64,000 nucleotides of DNA from Nitrospira sp. (GCA_030123605.1 CP126123.1:1964001-2028000), one strand, 5' to 3'. Counted from the first letter of the stretch, positions 1 to 8,803 are shown. Notes: generated from the sequence alone by a model not told the origin. Translations and numbers: made by a program.

Positions 1-185
1 TCCTCCTGATCGATGATGTCTTCACCACCGGTGCGACGGCCAACGAATGCGCCAGGACCCTGTGCGAAGCCGGCGCCGCAGACGTCGCAGTCCTCGCGCT
101 CGCCCGTTCGGTAGACGCCGGCATGGTGCCGGATACCACGCTTCCGCCGTCGGCCTTTCACCGGCAACCGGAACTGAGAGTGTAA
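1..185 (+). CDS. ComF-type phosphoribosyltransferase, C-terminal part
   Basis: The open frame enters from the left edge and stops at 183-185, so only about 60 C-terminal residues are present. They carry the PRPP-binding loop (LLIDDVFTTGAT) followed by the helix ECARTLCEAGA and the strand VLALARS, an arrangement typical of ComF-family phosphoribosyltransferases. In naturally competent bacteria ComF supports DNA uptake; elsewhere its role is unclear. The next gene starts 3 bp downstream, so the two are probably co-transcribed. Another type I phosphoribosyltransferase cannot be excluded from the fragment alone. Confidence 0.8.
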   Translation, partial: LLIDDVFTTGATANECARTLCEAGAADVAVLALARSVDAGMVPDTTLPPSAFHRQPELRV

Positions 186-188
186 CCG

Positions 189-533
189 ATGCCGATTTAC
201 GAATACCGCTGCCGACAATGTGGAAAACGAACCAGTCGATTGGTCCTGAGCATCAGTGCTCCTGAGCCACAATCCTGTGGTCATTGTCTCAGTCACGACC
301 TGGAACGGTTGATGTCACGGTTTGCCTCTCCGAAATCAGAAGAGGCACGGCTCGACGCCCTGGCCGATCCGAGCCACTTGAGCGGACTGGATGAAAACGA
401 CCCGCAAAGCATGGCCCGATTCATGAAAAAAATGGGGCAAGAAATGGGAGAAGATCTCGGGGACGACGTCGAGGCCGCGATGGAGGGAGGGAACCTGCCA
501 TCGACCGATATGGACTCCACCGACTTCGACTGA
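189..533 (+). CDS. FmdB-family zinc ribbon protein
   Basis: 114 aa. The N-terminus MPIYEYRC is the usual start of FmdB-type proteins, and two Cys pairs (C8/C11 and C30/C33) form a likely zinc ribbon. After about residue 45 the chain is acidic and low in complexity, with a Met/Glu/Asp-rich tail that is probably disordered. Family members are small putative regulatory or metal-binding proteins without a settled role. It begins 3 bp after the phosphoribosyltransferase stop, which indicates one operon. Confidence 0.85.
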   Translation: MPIYEYRCRQCGKRTSRLVLSISAPEPQSCGHCLSHDLERLMSRFASPKSEEARLDALADPSHLSGLDENDPQSMARFMKKMGQEMGEDLGDDVEAAMEGGNLPSTDMDSTDFD

Positions 534-647
534 CGTCTACTGTCATGAATATTCGCTTGACAGGATTACCCTTCTCTCCTACCATCGGTTCAGAAACGGA
601 GAGGTTACTGGCTTCTATGTTCCTGCCCATGCCTCCATCGAGTCTTC

Positions 648-845
648 ATGACCATCGATCCCAAGAACGAGCTGCTGACGGTGGCGGAAACCTGCCGCTA
701 TCTCAAGATCAGCCCTCGCACGCTGTACCGCTATATTCAGGACCGACACTTGCCCGGTTTCAAGTTGGGGAAGGAATGGCGTTTCGCCCGTACCGATCTC
801 GAACGGTGGCTCCAGGAACGTTCCGGCCCGACCACACGGCCATGA
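648..845 (+). CDS. small excisionase/MerR-like helix-turn-helix protein
   Basis: 65 aa, almost entirely one DNA-binding domain. The sequence shows the winged-helix signature of the excisionase-type HTH_17 family: LTVAETCRYLKIS, then RTLYRYIQ, then a wing with PGFKLGKEWRF and a closing DLERWL helix. Such proteins bind DNA as small regulators (BldC-like) or serve as excisionases. No integrase is nearby, so a regulatory role is more likely. mraZ starts 7 bp downstream, so the two are probably co-expressed. Confidence 0.8.
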   Translation: MTIDPKNELLTVAETCRYLKISPRTLYRYIQDRHLPGFKLGKEWRFARTDLERWLQERSGPTTRP

Positions 846-852
846 CCGGAGG

Positions 853-1302
853 ATGCCGATAATGTTCGCCGGAGAGTATCTCTGCAAAGTCGATGAAAAG
901 GGGCGCTTCTTGATTCCCTCTCCCCTCCGGGAACCTCTGGAGACCGAAGGCAATCAGGTGATGTTCCTGAAAAACGCCGAGCAGTCTCTCTGGGTGTACT
1001 CCGCCAAGGAATGGGAAAAGGTGTTGGAGCGGACCAAAACCACGTTGGACGAGGACCAGAGCCGCCTATTCATGCATTATGTCGTGTCGGAAGCCGGAAC
1101 ATCGGAGATCGATAAAGCGGGGCGTGTGTTGATTCCAGGACGCCTTCGTAAACTCGTGCCGATGGATGAAGATCAGGAAATCATTCTCGTGGGCCTGTAT
1201 CACCGCATGGAAATCTGGAATCCGGCGGAATGGCGGCGGTACATCTCAAAAACCGAGGATCGGTACGAACAAAACATGGCCAAGATCCTCAATCTTCTCT
1301 AG
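853..1302 (+). CDS. mraZ: MraZ-type transcriptional regulator
   Basis: 149 aa, the normal length for MraZ. It contains two AbrB-like half-domains, each with the DxxxR motif (DEKGRFLIP near residue 14 and DKAGRVLIP near residue 90). MraZ forms ring-shaped oligomers and normally represses the division and cell wall cluster from its own promoter. Here it is not followed by rsmH, ftsL or mur genes; a RusA-type resolvase gene follows. An in-frame ATG three codons in (MFAGEY) is an alternative start. The unusual location suggests a relocated or second mraZ. Confidence 0.88.
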   Translation: MPIMFAGEYLCKVDEKGRFLIPSPLREPLETEGNQVMFLKNAEQSLWVYSAKEWEKVLERTKTTLDEDQSRLFMHYVVSEAGTSEIDKAGRVLIPGRLRKLVPMDEDQEIILVGLYHRMEIWNPAEWRRYISKTEDRYEQNMAKILNLL

Positions 1303-1387
1303 TGCAATAGGCAGGCCCTTGCGCCGCTTCTCCCGCTCTCGACAATCCCACAGTACCGTCCGATCGACCTCCTTTCGGCCGCAATCC

Positions 1388-1957
1388 ATGAAGACACCTC
1401 TTTCCAGGAGAGATCCCGTTCTGTCATGTCCGTCCTCCGGAAGCCGGAGCGTGCCGTTGCGAACCACCTCCCAAGCACCCGCTCCCAGGATCACAGCAGA
1501 CTCGATCGGGCTGACGTTACCTGTTCCTCCCAGCGTGAATCATCAATATGCCACCGTGAACGGCCGCCGCCTGCTCTCCGCCAAGGGACGAGCGTACAAG
1601 GCATTCGTCGGACAGCAAATTCTCGTTGCGCTTGCCCAATCGCCCCATCGTGATACCCTGAGACAGGCCTTGCGGCAGGCGAGCCTCTCATTGTCGATCC
1701 GTTTTTTCTTTGCTTCCGCGCTGCGTCGGGATACCGACGGAGGACTCAAAATCACACAAGATGCGTTGTGCGAAGGGCTGGGGTTGAACGATAACCGGGT
1801 AACGGAAACACATCTTTACAAGTATCAAGATCGGGACGATCCTCGCATGGAAATCCTGTTGTCTGTCGCGACGCCCGTATCACCGGGACCCACTCCCCCC
1901 ACGACCGTGGTTCCCGCTCTTCCAGGACATCCAGCTCGCGCGCCGCGAGACCGATAA
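1388..1957 (+). CDS. RusA-family Holliday junction resolvase
   Basis: 189 aa from the ATG at 1388; the open frame extends further upstream but there overlaps mraZ. After a poorly conserved leader of about 45 residues come the RusA features: PPSVNHQY near the start of the domain, then acidic residues D115, D117 and D135 in the pattern DTD-KITQDAL-LNDNRV expected of the metal-binding active site. RusA enzymes cleave Holliday junctions and are often phage-derived, but no phage genes are adjacent. The start codon is uncertain, and the proline-rich tail is not typical of the family. Confidence 0.8.
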   Translation: MKTPLSRRDPVLSCPSSGSRSVPLRTTSQAPAPRITADSIGLTLPVPPSVNHQYATVNGRRLLSAKGRAYKAFVGQQILVALAQSPHRDTLRQALRQASLSLSIRFFFASALRRDTDGGLKITQDALCEGLGLNDNRVTETHLYKYQDRDDPRMEILLSVATPVSPGPTPPTTVVPALPGHPARAPRDR

Positions 1958-2004
1958 AACAGGGCCAGGACAAGGCGCGGACGAGACTGCGGCCCTCTCA
2001 CTCT

Positions 2005-3243
2005 ATGGCACACCGGCCGATCACCATCGATGCGCTTCGAGTCGGCATGCACGTCGCCAAACTGGACGTGGCCTGGTTTCGTTCACCTTTTCTGCGGCAT
2101 TCGTTTCTGGTTCGCACGGAGGAGCAAATCGACAAGTTACGACGCGCCGGGATCAAACACCTGCAAATCGACCCGAGTCGCGGTATCGACCTGCCTGAAA
2201 CATTCGAACCGTTCCCGGCGAGACCGACCGCCATCGCTCAATTGTTGTCCCCACCGGCGAAAGGAACACCCGCGATCCGGTCCCTCGCCGCCATGGCCGA
2301 AGAACTGCAGACCGCCCGGGCCGCACGCGTACAACTCGAACAGTCGGTGCAATCGACCTTTTCACGCATCACGAAAACCGGCGCCGTCGATCCGGAGGAA
2401 GCCACACACAGGGTCCATGAAATCAGCGCCGTCGCCCGGGCCCTGACCACTCACGCCCTGTTCATTGTCTTCAGCCAAGGCCGGGGTGGAAACGCCTCTC
2501 TCAGCCAGCATGCACTCGCGACCTGCAGCTTTTCGATGATCCTCGCCCATGCCGCGGCCTATGACCTCATTGCGCTGCAAGACCTCGCCACCGGGGCGCT
2601 CCTGCATGACATCGGGTTACTGCAGGTCCCCTCGACCATCCTCCGGCGCATTCACGATACCTCGACCGCCGTCTCCGAACAGAGCCGCAAGACCTACGAA
2701 TCCCATGCGCGCTCCGGTGCGATTCTTCTGGAGCGTCAAGGCGGATTCACGCCTACGGTCGAGCAAATCGTGGCGGACCACCACGCCTATTTGAACGGAA
2801 CCGGATTTCCGGCCGAAACCGGCGGTACGTTCACCTCGGACATGACACGGATCGTGATGGTGACGGACCGTTACGACGAACTCCTGACGGGATTCGGCGG
2901 CGCTTCTCCACTGACCCCGCACCAGTCCCTGCAACGGCTCTATCAGGAAGGGCAGGAAGGAAAATACGAGAACCGACTGATCTCGCTCTTCGTGAAGGTG
3001 ATGGGCATTTACCCCGTCTATAGCCATGTCGAACTTACGACCGGAGAACGGGCGATCGTCACCGTGATCAACTCAAACAAGCTGCACCTGCCCATCGTGA
3101 CGATCACGCAAGATCCATCGGGCAGTCCCTACATTGTCCCGCTCGTGATCGACCTCGCCAACCAGGATGAGCAGGCTCCGGTTCGCGGCATTCGTTCGGT
3201 TTTGGGAACGATGCCGGCGGAATTCGACCGGACCCTCCACTGA
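2005..3243 (+). CDS. HD-GYP domain protein, putative cyclic-di-GMP phosphodiesterase
   Basis: 412 aa. Residues 1-90 resemble the DUF3391 domain that often precedes HD-GYP (ITIDALRVGMHVAKLD). A helical linker follows, then the HD-GYP domain from about 150 to 350, with the HD pair at H201-D202 (LLHDIGLLQ) and the second motif H259-H260 followed by NGTGFP. The usual GYP triplet is GFP here, a tolerated variant. Family members hydrolyse cyclic-di-GMP and influence motility and biofilm. It stands alone, 47 bp after the RusA gene and convergent with the exporter genes. Confidence 0.88.
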   Translation: MAHRPITIDALRVGMHVAKLDVAWFRSPFLRHSFLVRTEEQIDKLRRAGIKHLQIDPSRGIDLPETFEPFPARPTAIAQLLSPPAKGTPAIRSLAAMAEELQTARAARVQLEQSVQSTFSRITKTGAVDPEEATHRVHEISAVARALTTHALFIVFSQGRGGNASLSQHALATCSFSMILAHAAAYDLIALQDLATGALLHDIGLLQVPSTILRRIHDTSTAVSEQSRKTYESHARSGAILLERQGGFTPTVEQIVADHHAYLNGTGFPAETGGTFTSDMTRIVMVTDRYDELLTGFGGASPLTPHQSLQRLYQEGQEGKYENRLISLFVKVMGIYPVYSHVELTTGERAIVTVINSNKLHLPIVTITQDPSGSPYIVPLVIDLANQDEQAPVRGIRSVLGTMPAEFDRTLH

Positions 3244-3315
3244 CCCCTGATCCCGGCTTCCCACATATCTCACGGCCGCTCGGTGGATCAAGGCACGTCG
3301 ATCCGCTCAACCTCG

Positions 3316-4551
3316 CTACTCGTAACGCAAGGCTTCGATGGGATTGAGCCGAGCCGCTTTATTGGCAGGATAGAGACCGAAGAAGAGCCCGACGACCAGG
3401 GAGAAGATCACCGCAATGACGATGGCATCGAGAGAAATGATCGTCGGCCATCCCGCAATCGCGGTCGTGAGGCGGGCACCAACAATGCCGACGATCACCC
3501 CGACGACGCCGCCGACCACACTCAAAGTCACGGCTTCGATCAGAAACTGCGACAGGATATGCAGCCGCTTGGCGCCGACCGCCATGCGCACTCCGATTTC
3601 CCTCGTCCGCTCCGTGACCGAGACGAGGAGAATGTTCATAATCCCGATGCCGCCGACCAGCAGCGACACCGAGGCGATGGCGAACAGCAAGACCGTCAAG
3701 GTTCGGCTCGTCCCTTCCTGCACCTTTCCGATGTCGACCTGGGTCCGGATGGTGAAATCATCCGCCTGTCCGGTCTGAAGACGGTGGCGGGATCGCAAAA
3801 CCTCACGAATGTGCTCCACTGCCTCGGGCAAATCGGCGCTCTGTTCGGTTGACGCAAACAAGGCCCCGACCGACCCCAGAAATTGACTGCCGAACACCTT
3901 CCGCTCCGCCGTCGTGAAGGGAATGAAGATGACGTCGTCTTGATCGGAACCCTGGGCCGACTGACCCTTAGGCGCCAACACACCGACGATCTGGAACGGC
4001 ACGTTCTTGATGCGGATCGTCGCGCCGATCGCCTCCTCACCCGGATCGAATAGGTTCTCCAGCATCGTCTGGCCGATCAATGCTACGCGGGCCGCACCGT
4101 CCATATCCGTCTGGGTGAACGGTCCTCCGCTTGTGAACGACCAATCACGGATGATGAGATAACTCGGCGAGACTCCGTTGACCGGTCCGTTCCAATTGCG
4201 GTGTCCGTTGACGATTTGCATCACGTCCCGTTTGGCCCATCCGGTGTCCGACAGCAGGGGACTCCGTTTTTTCATGTCCGCCGCATCTGCCACCGTCAAG
4301 GTCATCGCTCCACCCTGTCCGCCCCGGACTCCGCTCACCGTCGTGGACCCCGGCATGACGATGATCACGTTGGTCCCCATGCTGGCAACCTGCGCCTGAA
4401 CCACCGCGCGGGCTCCCTGTCCGATGCTCACCATGGCAATGACGGCACCCACACCGATCACGATGCCGAGCATGGTCAGCCCGGCGCGAAGCCGGTTCCG
4501 GCTCAGAATCCGCAACGCGGTCATGACGGTCAGCAGAATAAAGGGGAACAT
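3316..4551 (-). CDS. MacB/FtsX-type ABC transporter permease
   Basis: 411 aa from the ATG at 4551, which lies 7 bp after the ATPase stop; a longer frame would overlap the ATPase gene. The N-terminus has one membrane segment after ALRILSRNRLRAGLTMLG, then a periplasmic MacB-type domain (about residues 45-270), then three membrane helices in the FtsX-like region containing the TREIGVRMAVGA motif. In E. coli MacB the ATPase and permease are fused; here they are separate. With the ATPase and adaptor upstream it would form a tripartite export pump for peptides, lipoproteins or small molecules. No TolC gene is in the window. Confidence 0.88.
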   Translation of the reverse strand: MFPFILLTVMTALRILSRNRLRAGLTMLGIVIGVGAVIAMVSIGQGARAVVQAQVASMGTNVIIVMPGSTTVSGVRGGQGGAMTLTVADAADMKKRSPLLSDTGWAKRDVMQIVNGHRNWNGPVNGVSPSYLIIRDWSFTSGGPFTQTDMDGAARVALIGQTMLENLFDPGEEAIGATIRIKNVPFQIVGVLAPKGQSAQGSDQDDVIFIPFTTAERKVFGSQFLGSVGALFASTEQSADLPEAVEHIREVLRSRHRLQTGQADDFTIRTQVDIGKVQEGTSRTLTVLLFAIASVSLLVGGIGIMNILLVSVTERTREIGVRMAVGAKRLHILSQFLIEAVTLSVVGGVVGVIVGIVGARLTTAIAGWPTIISLDAIVIAVIFSLVVGLFFGLYPANKAARLNPIEALRYE

Positions 4552-4558
4552 GGGGTTT

Positions 4559-5269
4559 CTACCGTACGACGGACAGGCGAGGAGCCCGTCGAACATCCTG
4601 CACAACCTGTCCATCGGTCATGATGAGTTCGCGGGACGCATAAGCGGCGATGTCTGACTCATGCGTCACCAGAATGACGGTAATCCCGTCCTCGCGGTTG
4701 AGGCGCTCGAGTATATCCATGATTTCCCGGCTCGAGCTCGTATCGAGATTGCCGGTGGGTTCGTCCGCGAAGAGGATCGAGGGAGCCCCGACCAGCGCCC
4801 GCGCAATTGCGACGCGCTGTTGCTGGCCGCCGGACAGCTGGGTCGGGTAGTGCTGTTCCCGGCCGACCAACCCGACGCGCTCCAACGCGGCAGCAGCCTG
4901 TTTCCGCTGTTCCTTGATCGAGACTCCGCGGTAGAACAGCGGCAACTGGGCGTTTTCCAACGCGCTGGTTCTGGGAATGAGGTTGAAGTTCTGAAACACG
5001 AAACCGATCTGCCGATTGCGAAGCTCCGCCAGAAGATCCGGTTTCGCCGCCCCCACATCCAATCCATCCAGCCTGTACCGACCACGAGTCGGCCGGTCGA
5101 GGCAACCCAGAATATTCATCAGAGTGGATTTGCCCGAGCCGGACGTACCCATCACGGCCACGAATTCGCCTCGGTCGATGGTCAGGTTGATTTCCCGCAA
5201 GGCCTGGACCTCGACGTCGCCGACGCGATAGATCTTCCAAATGTCTTCGCACTCGATCAAAGAACCCAT
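4559..5269 (-). CDS. MacB/LolD-type ABC transporter ATPase
   Basis: 236 aa from the ATG at 5269 (MGSLIECEDIW). An in-frame ATG at 5281 lies inside an inverted repeat and is less likely. Walker A is GTSGSGKST, the signature is LSGGQQQR and Walker B is ILFADEPTG, all intact. This subclass powers MacB- or LolCDE-type mechanotransmission transporters. The permease follows by 7 bp, and the adaptor gene is upstream across a 196-bp palindromic element. No good ribosome-binding site is visible before either start. Confidence 0.9.
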   Translation of the reverse strand: MGSLIECEDIWKIYRVGDVEVQALREINLTIDRGEFVAVMGTSGSGKSTLMNILGCLDRPTRGRYRLDGLDVGAAKPDLLAELRNRQIGFVFQNFNLIPRTSALENAQLPLFYRGVSIKEQRKQAAAALERVGLVGREQHYPTQLSGGQQQRVAIARALVGAPSILFADEPTGNLDTSSSREIMDILERLNREDGITVILVTHESDIAAYASRELIMTDGQVVQDVRRAPRLSVVR

Positions 5270-5270
5270 G

Positions 5271-5466
5271 CTAGCCCACATTATTCATGACGGTTCGTCG
5301 CGAAATCGCTGAGCCGCGCCGCGAGACCGGCGCGCGGATCCGTGAGAACCCGAGGCCTACTCGTGCAGTACGTTGAGGGAACGAGGAACGAGCCCGCCGG
5401 CCGAAGGCCCGTCGTAGCAGCGGATCGGCGATTGCAATAGAAGCGTTCATGAATAATGTGGGCTAG
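5271..5466. repeat. 196-bp element with perfect 20-bp terminal inverted repeats
   Basis: Arms at 5271-5290 and 5447-5466 are exact reverse complements (CTAGCCCACATT...). One arm abuts the start of the ATPase gene and the other contains the stop codon of the adaptor gene. The core near 5351-5380 (CGAGGC..., GTACGTTGAGG) resembles the core of four other dispersed repeats in this window, so it is probably a longer, diverged member of the same MITE-like family. Confidence 0.75.
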
Positions 5467-6743
5467 ATCCCTCGATCACGCCGCTGGCCGCGCTGTTGTC
5501 CGGAGCCAAAACCAGGGGGAAGGTCGCCGCCCTTGCGATCGCCGTGCAAAACTTCGAGACCGATGATGACCTGATCGCCCTCGTTGATCTCAGCGGAACC
5601 GACTTCAGCAAAGGACCCGTCGGAAATCCCCATCTCCACTTGGATCCGCTCCAATTCGTCGTCGACACCCTGTTTCCACAGGGTGTGCAAGCGGCTTGCC
5701 GACTCCGGCGCTCCGCCTCCGGACGGACGCCCTCCCCTTGACTCCTCTCCCTTGGCAGGCCTGCCGGCCACCCCATCCCCGGTCGCTCCTTTCGGAGGGG
5801 TAAAACGCAACGCCGAGTTCGGCACCTTGAGAATCTGATCTTTCCTGGCCACGACAATGGACACATTGGCCGTCATGCCGGGTTTTAAACGAAAATTCTG
5901 GTTCTCGAATTCGACCACGACGTCGTAGGTCACCACATTCTGAATGTTGATCGGTGCATTTCTGACCTGCCGCACCTGTCCGTGAAAGAACTCTCCGGGA
6001 TAGGCATCCACCGTGAAGAAGGCTTCCTTTCCGTCCGCCACGCCGCCGATGTCGGCTTCGCTGACATTGGTGTCGACCTGCATTTTCGTCACATCTTCAG
6101 CGATCAAGAACAGGGTGGGAATGGAAAAGCTGGCGGAGATTCGTTGCCCGACCTCGACGAGTCTGGAAATGACCACTCCGTCGACCGGTGAACGGATCAC
6201 GGTATACTTCAGGTCCAATTGAGCAGCTTCCAACATCGCCTCCGCCTGCTTGACGGCCGCTTCCGTCACCTTCACTTGCGCCAGCGCCCCTTCAGATGCC
6301 GTCAAGGCCACATCGAGTTCGTTTTGCGAGACGAATTGCTGTCCGACCAGCGCCTTGGCCCGATCGAGTTCTCGTCGCCGCTGAGCCTGGTCGATCCGCG
6401 CCTTGTCGAACGCCGCCTTCGCGTTGGCCAAACTTGCGGCAGCCTGATCACGCCTGGCTTGGTAGGGAAAGGGATCGATGCGCGCCACCACCTGGTTCGC
6501 CTTGACCTTGGAATTGAAATCCGCATGGAGGCTTTCGATCATGCCGGACACCTGACTGCCGACCTGGATCGTGGTAATGGGGTTGATCGTGCCTGTCGCC
6601 GTCACCAGGGACACGATCGTCCCCCGTTCGACAGGAACGGTACGATACCGCACCGGAGTTTTTCGCTCGCCGTTGAACAACACGTACCCCGCGATCGCAA
6701 GGCCGATCGCGAGCACTCCGGCGATCAAACTGAGACGGCGCAT
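5463..6743 (-). CDS. MacA/HlyD-type periplasmic adaptor protein
   Basis: 426 aa from the ATG at 6743; the open frame continues upstream, but the sequence beginning MRRLSLIAGVLAIG is the membrane anchor and follows an AAGGA-like site. After the single N-terminal helix come the biotinyl-lipoyl-like fold (GSQVSGMIESL), an alpha-hairpin rich in Ala/Gln/Arg (about residues 100-170), and the barrel domains (SPVDGVVISRLVEVGQ). A glycine/proline-rich insert near residues 310-345 (GRPAKGEESRGGRPSGG) is unusual. It links the MacB-type transporter to an outer-membrane channel. It does not belong to the RTX system, which is over 20 kb away. Confidence 0.9.
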   Translation of the reverse strand: MRRLSLIAGVLAIGLAIAGYVLFNGERKTPVRYRTVPVERGTIVSLVTATGTINPITTIQVGSQVSGMIESLHADFNSKVKANQVVARIDPFPYQARRDQAAASLANAKAAFDKARIDQAQRRRELDRAKALVGQQFVSQNELDVALTASEGALAQVKVTEAAVKQAEAMLEAAQLDLKYTVIRSPVDGVVISRLVEVGQRISASFSIPTLFLIAEDVTKMQVDTNVSEADIGGVADGKEAFFTVDAYPGEFFHGQVRQVRNAPINIQNVVTYDVVVEFENQNFRLKPGMTANVSIVVARKDQILKVPNSALRFTPPKGATGDGVAGRPAKGEESRGGRPSGGGAPESASRLHTLWKQGVDDELERIQVEMGISDGSFAEVGSAEINEGDQVIIGLEVLHGDRKGGDLPPGFGSGQQRGQRRDRGI

Positions 6744-6854
6744 AGGCGGGTGATCCTTCTCTGCCGGCAACGCGAGGCATTCTACCAGGAAATGATTCGT
6801 CGATTCAGCCGGTACGCCCCCTTCCCCTTCTCGATCAACGCAGCGGCAATAACA

Positions 6855-6886
6855 AAGGCCGTTTGCCTGCGACGGCAAACGGCCTT
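6855..6886 (-). terminator. stem-loop terminator after the coiled-coil lipoprotein gene
   Basis: A 13-bp perfect stem (AAGGCCGTTTGCC with GGCAAACGGCCTT) and a 6-nt loop lie just past the stop of the lipoprotein gene. Read on the minus strand it is followed by a T-rich stretch (TTGTTATT), so intrinsic termination before the adaptor gene is likely. Confidence 0.75.
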
Positions 6887-6926
6887 CTCGACGACGCTTC
6901 GAACCGTAGACTATCGGCGACGGCAC

Positions 6927-7658
6927 CTACGGGCTGACGGTAATCCGATCCTTGATGTCGTCGAAGACGTCCTTCGGCACCACATTCTTGGCGACCAATT
7001 CTCCCTTCACTTTGTACGGACGGTTGCTCACGATCCGATCGGCGAGATCCTGGGTGATTCCCAAAGAGAGGACCAACTCGGCCGAAGGCACCTTATTGAT
7101 GTTGAGCAAGGGCAACGCAGCTGCCGACTCCGCTGGCATGCCGAGCGAGGCGCCCGGTTGCGCCGATTTGGCCGAAGTCGAGGGGGCACTGGAGGAGGGC
7201 ACCATCGGTGCCGCAGGAGCCGCACTCGGCGGCAGCGACCGTGACCGTTCCTTCATTTCTTTTTGATACCGCGCCACCAGCGACTTCAGTTGCTGGTTGT
7301 GTCGACGCGCCTCTTCGAATTCCTGCCTGATGGTCCGATTTTGCGCCGTCAGTTGTTTGACCTTGTCTTCCAGTTCCTTCGTCCGCACATCGATGGTGTC
7401 GCGCTCCTTGTCACGCCCATGTTCGATACGTTGGAGCTCATCCCTGGCGATTTGGCTTTCTGAACCGAACTTGGCATTGAGATCCTTCAGCGTCTTGACC
7501 TGTTGTTCCAGCGCATTTTTCTGTGCACGCGCGCGCTCCAAGTCGCCCTTGACGGCGTCGGCATCGGCGAGCGCCTCACGGTATTTTTTGTCGCTCACGC
7601 ACCCGCTGACGGCCATCGCGCAGATGAACGCGAGCCCAACCATCCACACTTGCCTCAT
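6927..7658 (-). CDS. coiled-coil lipoprotein with C-terminal helix-hairpin-helix domain
   Basis: 243 aa from the ATG at 7658, which is preceded by a GGGGAGGG ribosome site. The signal peptide ends in a lipobox (AVSGC, Cys near residue 20), so it is a lipoprotein. Residues of about 25-130 are a long charged coiled coil, followed by a Pro/Ser/Ala linker. The last 60 residues (LNINKVPSAELVLSLGITQDLADRIV) look like a ComEA/T2SS-K-type helix-hairpin-helix domain, which usually binds DNA or partner proteins. A lipoprotein carrying this fold suggests an envelope scaffold. Its exact role is unknown. Confidence 0.75.
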   Translation of the reverse strand: MRQVWMVGLAFICAMAVSGCVSDKKYREALADADAVKGDLERARAQKNALEQQVKTLKDLNAKFGSESQIARDELQRIEHGRDKERDTIDVRTKELEDKVKQLTAQNRTIRQEFEEARRHNQQLKSLVARYQKEMKERSRSLPPSAAPAAPMVPSSSAPSTSAKSAQPGASLGMPAESAAALPLLNINKVPSAELVLSLGITQDLADRIVSNRPYKVKGELVAKNVVPKDVFDDIKDRITVSP

Positions 7659-7896
7659 GCGACCCTCCCCTGTTCGATCAAGACCGATCGGACCTCTTCC
7701 ATCCTGCTTGTGTATGCCAACCTCCACGCTTTGTCAACAGGTTTGCCGATTGCGTGGCTTCGACGGGAACCCGGTGTCGACCCCAGCGGCGTCTAAAATC
7801 AGCCGGCGCTTGACTGCCGGAGAACAGTTTGGGAATATGCAGTGGCTGTTCGGCAAAACTACATTCCACCCGTACTTTCAATACCAACTCATTGTC

Positions 7897-8775
7897 ATGA
7901 TAATGAACTGGGGCCCGGAGCTCGCCGTCATTCTCGGCATCATCGAAGGTCTGACGGAATTTCTTCCGGTCTCCTCGACAGGCCATCTGATTCTCGCCGG
8001 ACATGCCCTCGGATTCACAGGAGACATCGCCTCGAACGTGGAAATTTCGATTCAGCTGGGGGCAATTTTGGCCATCATCGCCTATGAGCGCACCAAACTC
8101 GCGGCGCTCGCCTCCCACACCATCCGTGAACAACGAGAATTTCGTTCGCTGGTGGCGGCACGCGGAGCCACCGCATGGGCGGCGATCCTCCAGAAGTCCA
8201 TTCATGCCCATCCTAACCTCTGGTTCGTCATCGGACTGGGATTGGCCTTCCTGCCCGCAGCCCTCGTGGGGTTCTTCGCGCACAAGTCGATCAAGGCCCA
8301 TCTCTTTGCGCCGGCGACCGTCGCGGCATCGTTGATCATCGGGGGCCTCATTATTCTGGCGGTAGAGCGAATGCGAAACCGCGTGCGCACCACGGAACTC
8401 CTCCAGGTCACGCCTCGGTCAGCCCTCTGGATCGGCCTCGCCCAGTGCGTGTCTTTGATCCCAGGCATGTCCCGCTCCGGTTCGACCATCGTCGGCGGCC
8501 TCCTGGCGGGACTCGACCGCCGTGTCGCCACCGAATATTCCTTCTTTCTGGCCCTCCCGACGATGATCATCGCCACCATCTACCAGATGCTGAAGTCTCA
8601 AGCCGTCTTTACCCAACAGGACTTTGTCGCCCTCGGGATCGGGCTGGTGGTGTCGTTCGTGGTCGCCTGGGCGGTCATCGCCGCCTTTCTGACATTCGTC
8701 CAACGCCACAGCCTGCGGGTGTTCGCCTACTACCGTATGGCACTGGGCGTCATCGTACTGTTGGTCGTCCACTAA
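7897..8775 (+). CDS. uppP: undecaprenyl-diphosphatase UppP (BacA)
   Basis: 292 aa from the ATG at 7897; starts at 7837 and 7903 are also in frame and none has a strong ribosome site. Both family signatures are present: EGLTEFLPVSSTGH near the N-terminus and GMSRSGST in the second half, with about eight hydrophobic helices between and around them. The enzyme dephosphorylates undecaprenyl diphosphate at the membrane, recycling the lipid carrier used for peptidoglycan and surface polysaccharides. The length matches the family. Confidence 0.93.
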   Translation: MIMNWGPELAVILGIIEGLTEFLPVSSTGHLILAGHALGFTGDIASNVEISIQLGAILAIIAYERTKLAALASHTIREQREFRSLVAARGATAWAAILQKSIHAHPNLWFVIGLGLAFLPAALVGFFAHKSIKAHLFAPATVAASLIIGGLIILAVERMRNRVRTTELLQVTPRSALWIGLAQCVSLIPGMSRSGSTIVGGLLAGLDRRVATEYSFFLALPTMIIATIYQMLKSQAVFTQQDFVALGIGLVVSFVVAWAVIAAFLTFVQRHSLRVFAYYRMALGVIVLLVVH

Positions 8776-8803
8776 TCAACCTGCGGGAAGGAGCCGAACC
8801 GCC

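Noticed and set aside
3283-3852. Long plus-strand frame over the MacB-type permease gene
   Set aside because: It mirrors the minus-strand permease, is low in complexity (Asp/Arg/His-rich) and has no domain; a codon-bias shadow.
5463-6743. HlyD-type adaptor as the type I secretion partner of the RTX protein
   Set aside because: It is flanked by MacB-type genes and has MacA-like features; it is more than 20 kb from the array.
6219-7244. 341-aa plus-strand frame
   Set aside because: Covers the adaptor and lipoprotein genes in antisense and shows no domain features.
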